Assembly (NCBI GenBank): GCA_027019265.1
Contig: JALUWX010000094.1
Span: 1-35,716 of the forward strand
Direction: 5' to 3'
Length of the DNA stretch: 35,716 bases
From: Phycisphaerales bacterium
GTDB lineage: Bacteria; Planctomycetota; Phycisphaerae; Phycisphaerales; UBA1924
Shown piece after piece: positions 18,016 through 26,698 of this stretch; the stretch's first letter is position 1; each line of letters opens with the position of its first letter. The notes beneath the pieces were generated by a model that made no database searches, had not been told where the DNA came from, and saw only the letters and a program-made list of their open reading frames with translations. A program made the position numbers and the translations under genes.

Positions 18016-19335
18016 TTACCCGTCGAGCTCCGCGCCCGAAGCAGCCGAGTACCGACGCAGCAGCTCCACAATCTTGGGCTGCTGACGCTCGATCTGCAAC
18101 GACCGGCGCATCGCGTCCACCGCGCGTTCCCGCGCCCCTCCGTCGCTCTTCCCCGACCACAGGTAGTTGTTGAGCTCGCACACCGCGATCCCGTTCAGAC
18201 CCGGGTAGTGGTTCGGATCCAGCTTCACACTCGACGAGAACGCGCTCAGCGCCTCGTCGTACCGACGCAACCGGAAATACGCAGACCCCAACCGCTCATA
18301 CGGGATCGACCCGGGCTGGATCAGCACCAGCTGCTCCAGCGCCCCCACCATCTCCGCGTACCGACCCAACTGATTCAACGACTCCGCGAGATTCAGCAAG
18401 AGCCCCGCGTCCGGATCCTCGAAAAGATCCGCCGCTTGTTGATACTCAACGATCGCGTCCTCGTGCCGATCGACGGCCGCAAAGGTATTCCCCAGATGCA
18501 TCCGCGCGCGTCCCGACTCGGGCTCCGCGCGAACCGCGCGCTGCGCATAAGGCACCGCCTGCGCCGCTTCCCCCTGCTCGAGCAACACCGTGGACAACCC
18601 GAGGTTTGCATCGAACGCGCTCGGACGGACCGACAACGCACGCAGATACGCGCGCCTCGAATCCTCCAGCGACCCCAGCTTGTGCAGCACCTGCGCGTGA
18701 CGGTACTGCGCCAGGTAGTTCCTGGGCTCGTTCCGAACCGCTTCCCGATACACCCGCTCCGCGCGCTCGTAATCCTCCATCTCCGAGTAGATATCACCCA
18801 GCTCGATGTACGCGCGGGTAAACGCCGGGTTGTACGCGATCGCACGCTCCAGCTCTCGGATCGCCGACGTCATGTCCCCCTGCGCGTACAGATCCGTCGC
18901 GCGAGCGAGCGACCGCTCTTCCGGAGACTTGGGCTCGGGAAGATCGATCACCGGGTCCGGGGTCCGCTGCGCCCCCTCCGTGTCCCGCGCCCCGGGGTTC
19001 GATCGCTCATCGATGATCGTCATCCCCCTCCCACCACCGGTATCGCTGTCCCCCGACGACACGGGTTCCGACTCCCGCGCCACGATCGACGTGTCCTCGT
19101 CCCCGTTGTCCGTCACCCCCGGGTCCGGCCGCTGCTGCGCCATCCACTCCGCCTGGGATAGCTCACGCGCCCCCGTCTCCCCACCCCCGCCCTGGGGCTC
19201 CTGTGTCTCCTCGACCCGCGCCCCCTCGCGCTGATCCGACTTCCAAGCGCCCTTGCACCCGCTCATCGCGGATCCGCAGACCAAAAGCAGCGCCCCTGCG
19301 CCGATCGCCGTCGATTTCACGTCCATGTGCTTCAT
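18016..19335 (-). CDS. TPR-repeat lipoprotein
   Basis: A 439-residue protein with a lipoprotein signal ending in M-S-G-C (Cys27), so it is membrane-anchored on the outside of the inner membrane. A long charged, low-complexity linker (about 28-140) rich in Glu, Gly and Asp is followed by six or more tetratricopeptide units from about residue 145 to 400, for example A-Y-I-E-L-G-D-I-Y then Y-E-R-A-E-R-V-Y-R-E-A. TPR arrays are protein-binding scaffolds; the partner is unknown. An ATG at 19326 is an alternative start that keeps the lipobox. The gene is divergent from the SDR gene (51 nt) and convergent with gdhA. Confidence 0.88.
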   Translation of the reverse strand: MKHMDVKSTAIGAGALLLVCGSAMSGCKGAWKSDQREGARVEETQEPQGGGGETGARELSQAEWMAQQRPDPGVTDNGDEDTSIVARESEPVSSGDSDTGGGRGMTIIDERSNPGARDTEGAQRTPDPVIDLPEPKSPEERSLARATDLYAQGDMTSAIRELERAIAYNPAFTRAYIELGDIYSEMEDYERAERVYREAVRNEPRNYLAQYRHAQVLHKLGSLEDSRRAYLRALSVRPSAFDANLGLSTVLLEQGEAAQAVPYAQRAVRAEPESGRARMHLGNTFAAVDRHEDAIVEYQQAADLFEDPDAGLLLNLAESLNQLGRYAEMVGALEQLVLIQPGSIPYERLGSAYFRLRRYDEALSAFSSSVKLDPNHYPGLNGIAVCELNNYLWSGKSDGGARERAVDAMRRSLQIERQQPKIVELLRRYSAASGAELDG

Positions 19336-19386
19336 GCGCCCATCCTATCGTCCTCTCAGCCCACACGCGCCACACGGAGATCCCGA

Positions 19387-20193
19387 ATGACCACGATCAA
19401 CCAACCGCTCCAAGGCCGAACCGCCCTCATCACAGGCGCCTCCGCCGGGATTGGGTACGACACCGCGCTCCACCTCGGTTCGCTCGGAGCCACACTCATC
19501 CTCAACGCCAGACGGGAATCCCGTCTCATCGAGCTCGCCCAGCGCCTGAGCGACCAATACCCGACCTCCGACTCCACCCCCCGCGCCGTCGTCGTCGCCG
19601 GGGATGCATCCGATGACCAGATCATCGACCAGATGCTCAGCGCCTCCGAACACTTCAACCAACAAACCCCCGACCTCGTCGTCGTCAACGCCGGGCGCGG
19701 GCTCGCCGGATCCGTCCTCACCTCCGACGAATCCCAGTGGGAAGAGATGATCCGCACCAACCTCCTCGGCGCGTCCAAACTCATCCGACGAGCGGGCAAC
19801 GCCCTCGCCGACCTTCAAAGCTCCCGGGATTGGCCACAGGGAGGCGCCGCAGACCTCCTCGTCCTGGGCTCCACCGTCGGCCGACACATCTCCCCCTTCT
19901 CCTCCATGTACGGCGCCACCAAGTTCGCCGTCAACTCCCTCGCCGAAGCCGCCCGGCGCGAGCTCGGCCCCAAGGGCGTCCGCGTCACCCTCATCGAGCC
20001 CGGGATCGTCGAGTCCGAGTTCCAAGGCGTCGCGGGCTACGACGAAAAATCCTTCGGCGACCTCATGTCCCGCGTCTCCCCCGTCCTCACCCCCATGGAC
20101 ATCGCCCGCTCCATCGGATTCATCTGCACCCAGCCCCCCGGGGTCCACTGCTCCGACATCGTCATCCGACCCACGCGCCAAGACTACCCCTGA
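19387..20193 (+). CDS. Short-chain dehydrogenase/reductase
   Basis: A 268-residue classical SDR. The cofactor motif is T-G-A-S-A-G-I-G at residues 16-23, V-V-N-A-G stabilises the core, and the catalytic Ser and Y-G-A-T-K (Tyr-x-x-x-Lys) are present, followed by E-P-G-I-V-E-S-E-F. The residues after the second strand, N-A-R-R-E-S-R, suggest NADPH preference; this is an inference. The substrate cannot be named. A ~12-residue extension before the Y-x-x-x-K motif (D-W-P-Q-G-G-A-A) is a little longer than usual. The ATG at 19387 has GGAG 7 nt upstream; the frame continues to 19327 without support. It ends 3 nt before the convergent membrane-protein pair. Confidence 0.9.
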   Translation: MTTINQPLQGRTALITGASAGIGYDTALHLGSLGATLILNARRESRLIELAQRLSDQYPTSDSTPRAVVVAGDASDDQIIDQMLSASEHFNQQTPDLVVVNAGRGLAGSVLTSDESQWEEMIRTNLLGASKLIRRAGNALADLQSSRDWPQGGAADLLVLGSTVGRHISPFSSMYGATKFAVNSLAEAARRELGPKGVRVTLIEPGIVESEFQGVAGYDEKSFGDLMSRVSPVLTPMDIARSIGFICTQPPGVHCSDIVIRPTRQDYP

Positions 20194-20196
20194 TCG

Positions 20197-20847
20197 CTAT
20201 CGCACCCCGGTGAGCATCTCGTACACCACCACATACCCGTTCGTAAACGGATCCTCCCGGAACATCGCCGGCGCTTCCGCCGCCGACCCAACAAACGGCC
20301 GGAGCATCCACCCCATCTGGATCCCCACGAACCCGTACATCACAAACCACCCCACGATCAGCACCACATGCGCCCTCCGCGCATCGAGCCGATCGCGCAG
20401 CGCCCTCCGGACACCGATCAGCGACACCACCGCAGCGATCGCGAACAGCAACCCCACCCCCAGGATCGCAACCCCCTTCAGATCCACCGCGCTGTACCAC
20501 ACCGGGATCATCGGCGACATCCCCGACAACACCGCGACAAACAACGCCTGACCCGACAGCACCCCGCGCAGCGCCACCCCAAAGTCCCTCCGAACCCCCA
20601 ACGCCGCATGGAGCACGAAAAACCCGGGCACACACAACGCCGTCGTCCCGAGCACCAGCACGGGCATCTTCATCGCCGCATACACCATCAGCAACGCACG
20701 CGCAGGATCGTCCACGCTGTACGATCCCGTCGCAAGCCCGATGATCGGCGCACACACCAGCACCACGCGCACAGATCGCCACCAGTCCCCATCCACCAGC
20801 GACCCGCGCAGCGCCCGATCCGCATCGCCCAAGACCGAGCCCAGCAT
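20197..20847 (-). CDS. Multi-pass membrane protein, paralogue of the upstream gene
   Basis: A 216-residue protein with five or six hydrophobic segments and few long loops. It is related to its upstream neighbour: both have a K-[ML]-P-[VL]-L segment about a third of the way in and a C-terminal block G-[IL]-Q-M-x-W-x-[ML]-R-P-F-[VI]-G followed by a Phe-Arg motif (M-F-R-E-D here). I have a faint memory of similar C-terminal blocks in planctomycete proteins labelled 'actin-binding WH2 domain', a label I would not trust for function. Its ATG shares a base with the upstream stop (TGATG at 20845-20849), so translation is coupled and the two may form a complex. Function unknown. Confidence 0.78.
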   Translation of the reverse strand: MLGSVLGDADRALRGSLVDGDWWRSVRVVLVCAPIIGLATGSYSVDDPARALLMVYAAMKMPVLVLGTTALCVPGFFVLHAALGVRRDFGVALRGVLSGQALFVAVLSGMSPMIPVWYSAVDLKGVAILGVGLLFAIAAVVSLIGVRRALRDRLDARRAHVVLIVGWFVMYGFVGIQMGWMLRPFVGSAAEAPAMFREDPFTNGYVVVYEMLTGVR

Positions 20848-21563
20848 CACTCGATCCCGAACAGCGCGCCGAGCACACGGAACACCGCTTCGAGCGCATT
20901 GCTCTCCGTCGAGCGGAAGATCGCGAACCCCGCGCCCGGAGCCCCGATGAACGGGCGCATCACCCACGCCATCTGCAAACCCACACACCCGAAGATCACC
21001 ACCCACACCCAGAACCCGCGCCCGCGCATCGCACCGCTCCCCCCCGGACGGACCGGACCCTCGATCTCCGCGCGCTCGTACCCGAGCCGGCGCATCAACG
21101 CCGCGCACCCAGCAAACCCCGACACACCCAGGAACACGATGTTCATCGCCACGATGAACGGGTAGCTGTCCGTACTGAGCGTGAAGAACCCGAGGATCGG
21201 ACCCAAAGAAGCCGCCACCGCCGCCATCACCACGATCCACTCCGCGATCGTGCGCAGCGATTGACGGAACGACAGCGCCGATCCCCCGAGTGTCCCGAAC
21301 ACATACAACGACGGGAACGTCACCCCGAGCGTGAACAAGTACAACAAGGGCAGCTTGATCGTGGACGACACCATCTGCTTGATCCCTTCCATCCCGTGCG
21401 TGCGCAGCGCGTACCACCCCATGAAGAACCCGTAGAGCCCAGCGAGCAATACGATCGCGCCCAGCACCACCCCCTTCGGGATCACCCCCGACGACACCGC
21501 GGCCCTCAGATTCTTCCCGTGCGCGCGCAGCAACACATCCACCCGACCCAGCAAGCGCTTCAT
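20847..21563 (-). CDS. Multi-pass membrane protein, first of a coupled pair
   Basis: A 238-residue protein starting with a basic stretch (M-K-R-L-L-G-R) and containing about five or six transmembrane segments, including a first one around residues 30-50. The C-terminal signature G-L-Q-M-A-W-V-M-R-P-F-I-G is followed by I-F-R-S-T. A cytoplasmic-looking polar loop, about residues 165-185, holds R-R-L-G-Y-E-R-A-E-I-E-G. The ATG at 21563 has AAGGGG 5 nt upstream. It is the promoter-proximal member of a two-gene unit with its shorter paralogue. No transporter, channel or enzyme motif could be identified. Confidence 0.78.
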   Translation of the reverse strand: MKRLLGRVDVLLRAHGKNLRAAVSSGVIPKGVVLGAIVLLAGLYGFFMGWYALRTHGMEGIKQMVSSTIKLPLLYLFTLGVTFPSLYVFGTLGGSALSFRQSLRTIAEWIVVMAAVAASLGPILGFFTLSTDSYPFIVAMNIVFLGVSGFAGCAALMRRLGYERAEIEGPVRPGGSGAMRGRGFWVWVVIFGCVGLQMAWVMRPFIGAPGAGFAIFRSTESNALEAVFRVLGALFGIE

Positions 21564-21766
21564 ACCAACCCCTTCTTGGTTCGATCAACGAGAACATCCG
21601 CGCCGAGCACCGACGCGCATCACCAACCGTGTCCTCTCCGGGTGTCGGCTCTCACCGACCAGCAAACCGAGCGGCCGCCGCGTTGTCTACGCCGCAACAC
21701 CACACCGGTTCACCGAACTCCTCGATACGAGCGCATCCCCCACCGGGTTCCGCGCCATCGCCGCGC

Positions 21767-22150
21767 TCAGCGCCCCAAATAATGAGCGGGCACATCCCCG
21801 TGATCCGCGCGGATCACCGAGCGGATCCCCCCGCGCCCCTTCCAGTCCGTGATCACCTGCAGCCACACCGGGTTCATGGCGCCCACCAGATCATCGCGGA
21901 TCGTGTTGGTCACCGCCTCGTAGTAGATCCCTTCATTGCGGAACGACTGCGCATACAGCTTCAGACTCTTGAGCTCCACGCACACACCGCCGTCCTTCGC
22001 CGCGCGGGGCTCGAAACGCAGCGTGATCGAACCGAAGTCCGGATGACCCGTCACCGGGCACACGCTCGTGAACTCCTCGTTCACGTGCTCGATCACGAAC
22101 GGGACATCCGACGGGGTCGGGAAACACTCGAGTTGAGAAGCGTCAGGCAT
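21767..22150 (-). CDS. queF: NADPH-dependent 7-cyano-7-deazaguanine reductase QueF
   Basis: A 127-residue unimodular (YkvM-type) QueF that reduces preQ0 to preQ1 in queuosine biosynthesis. The catalytic Cys31 lies in S-V-C-P-V-T-G-H-P-D-F-G, with the proton-donor Asp38. The QueF signature E-L-K-S-L-K-L-Y is at residues 59-66, and S-F-R-N-E-G-I-Y-Y-E retains the substrate-binding Glu. The ATG at 22150 gives the usual length; no good Shine-Dalgarno sequence is visible. An in-frame ATG at 22216 would run through the rpoC terminator and is unlikely. With gluQ at 5202-6173 it supports a queuosine and glutamyl-queuosine pathway; other que genes are not in the window. Confidence 0.95.
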   Translation of the reverse strand: MPDASQLECFPTPSDVPFVIEHVNEEFTSVCPVTGHPDFGSITLRFEPRAAKDGGVCVELKSLKLYAQSFRNEGIYYEAVTNTIRDDLVGAMNPVWLQVITDWKGRGGIRSVIRADHGDVPAHYLGR

Positions 22151-22172
22151 GGCATCAGCGTAGGCGCAGACA

Positions 22173-22204
22173 CAAAAAAACGGGGCGCTCCGAAGAGCGC
22201 CCCG
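22173..22204 (-). terminator. Rho-independent terminator of the rpoBC operon
   Basis: On the minus strand a perfect 10-bp stem, CGGGGCGCTC / GAGCGCCCCG, is capped by a C-UUCG-G tetraloop and followed by seven or more T residues. It ends about 60 nt after the rpoC stop and only 22 nt before the queF start codon. Confidence 0.95.
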
Positions 22205-22235
22205 ATCAGGATTCATCGGTATCGGACCGGCCGGA

Positions 22236-25200
22236 TCACTCCGCCGTCGTCTCCGCGGCCGACTCGCCGACCATCACATCGCGGACCTCGACCTGAGCAC
22301 CACCCGACGACATATCCGCCGTCTCGAACTGCTCGTCGTAGTCCCCGTAGTCCTCGTCCATCGCCGCGAGCTCCTCGAGCTCCTCGGGAGACACGAGCGT
22401 CTTGACACGGATGTTCTGGTACTTCCGGAACCCCGTACCGGCCGGGATCAGGTGACCCAGCAGCACGTTCTCCTTCAGACCGATCAGGTGATCCTCCGCG
22501 CCACGCAGCGCCGCTTCGGTCAGCACCTTCGTGGACTCCTGGAACGACGCGCCCGAAAGGAACGAGTCGCTCGACAGAGCCGCCTTCGTGATCCCCAGGA
22601 GCAGCGTACGACCCGAAGCAGGACGCGCCCGCTTCGTCTTCGCACCCTCGGCGCCCTCCGCTTCCGCTTTCGCGTTCGCTTCCTTCACCTCGTCCTTGGG
22701 GTACATCTCGTTCACACGGAGCGTCGTCCCGCCAGCATCGGTCACACGAACCATGTTCGCGATCTCCGAGTTCTTCAGACGGAACTGGAACTTGTCCACC
22801 ACCTCGTGGGGGAGCAGGTCCGTATCGCCCGGGTTTTCGACCCGAACCTTCCGCAGCATCTGCGAAAGAATCAACTCGATGTGCTTGTCGTTGATGGGCA
22901 CACCCTGCGCACGGTACACGTTCTGGACCTCGTCCAGCATGTACTGCCACAGCGCCTCTTCACCACGGATCTTCAGGATGTCGTGGGGAACCAAGGGCCC
23001 TTCCGTCAAACGATCGCCGGCCTGGACGTAATCGCCCGTGTGCACCAGCAGCGCCTTGTCGTTCGGGACGTGGTGATCCTTCTCGATCCCCGAATCGGAG
23101 ATCACACGGATCGTCATCTTGCCCTTCCGCTTGTCGCTGTGGATCTCCACACGACCCGAGATCTCCGACATGACCGCCGGATCCTTGGGCTTCCGCGCTT
23201 CGAAGATCTCCGTCACACGGGGGAGACCACCGACGATGTCCGCACTGCCCGCGGCCTGACGGGGCTGACGAGCGAGCATGTGACCCGCTTCGATCACCTC
23301 ACCATCCGTCACCTCGAGACGAGCCTTCGCCGGGAGGTAGTGGAAGTCGAGGATGTTCCCATCCGCATCAACAATGTTGATCTGCGGGTGGAGATCGCCC
23401 TTGTGCTCGATGATCACGAGCGCCTTCTGACCACGACCAGCGTCCTCTTCACGGACCGTCTCGCCGACCTGGATGTCCACGAACTGGACCGTACCCGACT
23501 TCTCAGCCAGGATCGGGGTCCGGTGCGGGTCCCACTTCATCAGGCTGTCGCCACGCTTGACCACATCGCCGGCCTTCGTGTAGATGAACGCACCGTAAGG
23601 CACCTTCGTCTTCTCGACCTCACGACCGTCCGACATGATCGCCAGCTCACCATTCCGCTTGAGCGAAACGAAGCAGTCGTTCCCGTCCTCGTCCTTCACC
23701 GGGACCTCGTTACAGTCACGGAGTTCGACCGTACCGCCGTTGAGCGCACGGTACTCCGTCTCCGAGATCGCACGAGTACCGATACCGCCCGAGTGGAACG
23801 TACGCATCGTCAGCTGGGTACCGGGCTCACCGATCGACTGCGCCGCGATGATCCCGACGGCCAGACCTTCCTCCACGAGCTTGCCCGTGGACATGTCCAT
23901 CCCGTAGTCCAGCGCGGAACAACCCGAAGCCGACTCGGAAGTCAGCGGCGAGCGCACCATCACCGAGTTGATCCCAGCGTCATCGATCGCCTTCGCGCTC
24001 TCAGCCGAGATCACCTCGTTCGCATCGACGATCTTCTCGCCGCTCTTCGGATCGAGCACCGGGTTCACGCTCACACGACCCACCACCTGATCGCTCAGGG
24101 GCACATCGATCTGCTCACCCTTGTAGATCGCGCTCTTCACGATCCCTCGGCGCGAACCGCAGTCGTGCTCACCGATGATGACCGACTGCGCGATATCGCA
24201 GAGCTTACGAGTCAGGTAACCCGAATCCGCCGTCTTCAGAGCCGTATCCGCGAGACCCTTACGCGCACCGTGGGTGGACGAGAAGTACTCGAGGATGTGC
24301 AGACCCTCGCGGAAGTTCGCCTTGATCGGGGTCTCGATGATCTCACCCGACGGCTTCGCCATCAGACCACGCATCCCAGCGAGTTGCTGCATCTGCGAGA
24401 CGTTACCACGAGCACCCGAGTCCGACATCAAGTACACCGGGTTGAGGAACGCTTCGCCCTCACCCGCCTCGATGTCCGCGTACGACCCGTCCGCATGACG
24501 ACGGTCCGTCTTCAGGGTCTCGATCAGCTTCTTCGTCAGCTCCTCACGACAGTGCGACCAGATGTCGAGCAGCTGGTTGTACCGTTCGCGCTCCGTGATG
24601 ATCCCTCGGTCGAAGTTCTTCTCGACACGGACCACCTTCTGCTGCGCCGCATCGAGGATCTCGTCCTTCTCCTTCGGGATACGGAGGTCCGTGATCCCGA
24701 ACGAAAGACCCGCCAAGCACGACTGCTTGAACCCGATCTCCTTGAGCTTGTCGAGCAGGTTGATCGTCTCAGCGCGACCCGCGTACTCGTACGTGTCGTC
24801 GATGACCCGTGCACAGCCCTTCTTACCGATCGAGCAGTTGTAGAACGGCATGTTCTCGGGGAGGATCTCGCTGAAGAGGATCCGACCAACCGTCGTCACC
24901 AGACGACCGTTCTCGGGCATCGCCTCGATCGGGCCCTTCTCCTTCTTCACGAGCTTGTCGTACCCACCCAAGCGAACACTGATCGCCTCGTGGATGTCGA
25001 TCTTCCCGGAGTCGTACGCAAGGATCGCCTCGTGACGGTCCTTGAAACGGGGAACCGACTTCTCATCGACCTTCTCCACATCCACAAGCGTCGTCGTGAT
25101 GAAGTACACACCCATCACGATGTCCTGCGAAGCGTTGATGATCGGAGAACCGTTCGCCGGCGAGAACACGTTGTTCGTCGAAAGCATCAGCACGTGCGCT

Positions 25201-26621
25201 TCCGCCTGCGCCTCGACCGACAGGGGCAGGTGCACCGCCATCTGGTCGCCGTCGAAGTCCGCGTTGAACCCACCACACACCAAGGGGTGCAGACGGATCG
25301 CGTTCCCTTCAACGAGCTTGGGCTCGAACGCCTGGATACCCATCCGGTGAAGCGTCGGCGCACGGTTCAGGAGCACCGGGTGCTGGTAGATCACCTCTTC
25401 GAGGATGTCCCACACCTCAGCGTCACGGCGCTCGAGCATCCGCTTCGCCGACTTGATCGTGTCCGCGAGCCCGTGCTCCTTGAGCTTCCGGATGATGAAC
25501 GGCTGGTACAGCTCCAGCGCGATCTTCTTGGGAAGACCACACTGGTTCAGCTTCAGGTCCGGACCAACGACAATGACCGAACGCGCGGAGTAATCCACAC
25601 GCTTCCCGAGCAGGTTCTCACGGAACCGGCCCTGCTTGCCCTTGATCATGTCCGTCAGCGACTTCAGCGCCCGAGACGAAGACCCAAGCACCGGACGACG
25701 GCAACGACCGTTATCGAACAACGCATCGACGGCCTGCTGAAGCATCCGCTTCTCGTTCCGGATGATCACCTCCGGCGCGTTCAGGTCCATCAGCTTCTTC
25801 AGACGGTTGTTCCGGTTGATGATGCGCCGGTACAGATCGTTCAGGTCCGAAGTTGCGAAGTTCCCCGACTCCAGCAGCACCAACGGCCGCAGGTCCGGCG
25901 GGATCACCGGGATCACGTCCATCACGAGCCACGACGGATCGTTCTCGCTGTGACGCACCGCTTCGATCAGCTTCAGGCGCTTCGCGTAGTCCTTGGTCTT
26001 CTGCTTCGACCGGGTCGCCGCAAGACCAGCCCGGATCTCGTCCGCTTCCGCGTCCAGATCGAGCATCTCGATCAGGGTCCGGATCGCGTCCGCGCCCATC
26101 TCCGCACGGAACTCGTTCCCGTACTGCTCGAGCGCCGCGCGGTGCTCGTCCTCCGTCAGGACCTGCTTGAACGTCAGCTCGGTATCACCGGGCTTCGTCA
26201 CAACGTAATCCTGGTAGTAGATGATCTTCTCGAGATCCGAGGTCTTCATCCCCAGGAGCGTGCCCAGGCGCGAAGGCATGGACTTGAAGAACCAGATGTG
26301 CACACCCGGCGCCGCCAGGTTGATGTGCCCCATCCGCTTCCGGCGCACGCGCGAGTGCGTCACCTTCACACCACAACGGTCACAGATGTAACCCTTGTAC
26401 TTCGTGCCCTTGTACTTCCCGCACGCGCACTCGTAGTCCCGCTCCGGACCGAAGATCCGCTCACAGAACAACCCGTCCTTCTCCGGACGGTACGTGCGAT
26501 AGTTGATCGTCTCGGGTTTCTTGACCTCGCCGTACGACCACGCACGGATGTCGTTCGGAGACGCGAGCGTCACCTTGACGGACGTGAAGTCGTTCACACG
26601 ATCGAAGACGCTTTCCACCAT
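22236..26621 (-). CDS. rpoC: RNA polymerase beta' subunit
   Basis: A 1461-residue catalytic subunit. The active-site motif N-A-D-F-D-G-D that binds Mg2+ is intact. The first zinc site is complete: C-A-C-G-K-Y-K followed by C-D-R-C-G near residue 60-80. The bridge-helix/trigger-loop region contains [18 protein letters not shown]. The second zinc site is degraded: its first Cys remains (H-D-C-G-S-R-R-G), but the Cys-rich stretch before Y-G-M-D-M-S reads [12 protein letters not shown], so three ligands are missing. The ATG at 26621 is set by GGAG 8 nt upstream; an upstream TTG at 26657 is unsupported. It follows rpoB by 77 nt. Confidence 0.98.
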   Translation of the reverse strand: MVESVFDRVNDFTSVKVTLASPNDIRAWSYGEVKKPETINYRTYRPEKDGLFCERIFGPERDYECACGKYKGTKYKGYICDRCGVKVTHSRVRRKRMGHINLAAPGVHIWFFKSMPSRLGTLLGMKTSDLEKIIYYQDYVVTKPGDTELTFKQVLTEDEHRAALEQYGNEFRAEMGADAIRTLIEMLDLDAEADEIRAGLAATRSKQKTKDYAKRLKLIEAVRHSENDPSWLVMDVIPVIPPDLRPLVLLESGNFATSDLNDLYRRIINRNNRLKKLMDLNAPEVIIRNEKRMLQQAVDALFDNGRCRRPVLGSSSRALKSLTDMIKGKQGRFRENLLGKRVDYSARSVIVVGPDLKLNQCGLPKKIALELYQPFIIRKLKEHGLADTIKSAKRMLERRDAEVWDILEEVIYQHPVLLNRAPTLHRMGIQAFEPKLVEGNAIRLHPLVCGGFNADFDGDQMAVHLPLSVEAQAEAHVLMLSTNNVFSPANGSPIINASQDIVMGVYFITTTLVDVEKVDEKSVPRFKDRHEAILAYDSGKIDIHEAISVRLGGYDKLVKKEKGPIEAMPENGRLVTTVGRILFSEILPENMPFYNCSIGKKGCARVIDDTYEYAGRAETINLLDKLKEIGFKQSCLAGLSFGITDLRIPKEKDEILDAAQQKVVRVEKNFDRGIITERERYNQLLDIWSHCREELTKKLIETLKTDRRHADGSYADIEAGEGEAFLNPVYLMSDSGARGNVSQMQQLAGMRGLMAKPSGEIIETPIKANFREGLHILEYFSSTHGARKGLADTALKTADSGYLTRKLCDIAQSVIIGEHDCGSRRGIVKSAIYKGEQIDVPLSDQVVGRVSVNPVLDPKSGEKIVDANEVISAESAKAIDDAGINSVMVRSPLTSESASGCSALDYGMDMSTGKLVEEGLAVGIIAAQSIGEPGTQLTMRTFHSGGIGTRAISETEYRALNGGTVELRDCNEVPVKDEDGNDCFVSLKRNGELAIMSDGREVEKTKVPYGAFIYTKAGDVVKRGDSLMKWDPHRTPILAEKSGTVQFVDIQVGETVREEDAGRGQKALVIIEHKGDLHPQINIVDADGNILDFHYLPAKARLEVTDGEVIEAGHMLARQPRQAAGSADIVGGLPRVTEIFEARKPKDPAVMSEISGRVEIHSDKRKGKMTIRVISDSGIEKDHHVPNDKALLVHTGDYVQAGDRLTEGPLVPHDILKIRGEEALWQYMLDEVQNVYRAQGVPINDKHIELILSQMLRKVRVENPGDTDLLPHEVVDKFQFRLKNSEIANMVRVTDAGGTTLRVNEMYPKDEVKEANAKAEAEGAEGAKTKRARPASGRTLLLGITKAALSSDSFLSGASFQESTKVLTEAALRGAEDHLIGLKENVLLGHLIPAGTGFRKYQNIRVKTLVSPEELEELAAMDEDYGDYDEQFETADMSSGGAQVEVRDVMVGESAAETTAE

Positions 26622-26698
26622 ATCGAATGCTCCAATCCTGGAGTGAAGTTCATCCAAACAAGCCGCTCATCACCAACCGGGCCTCAGCCCCGATCACC

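Noticed and set aside
22151..22216. Longer queF start at ATG 22216
   Set aside because: It would translate through the rpoC terminator hairpin, and the added residues do not resemble QueF.
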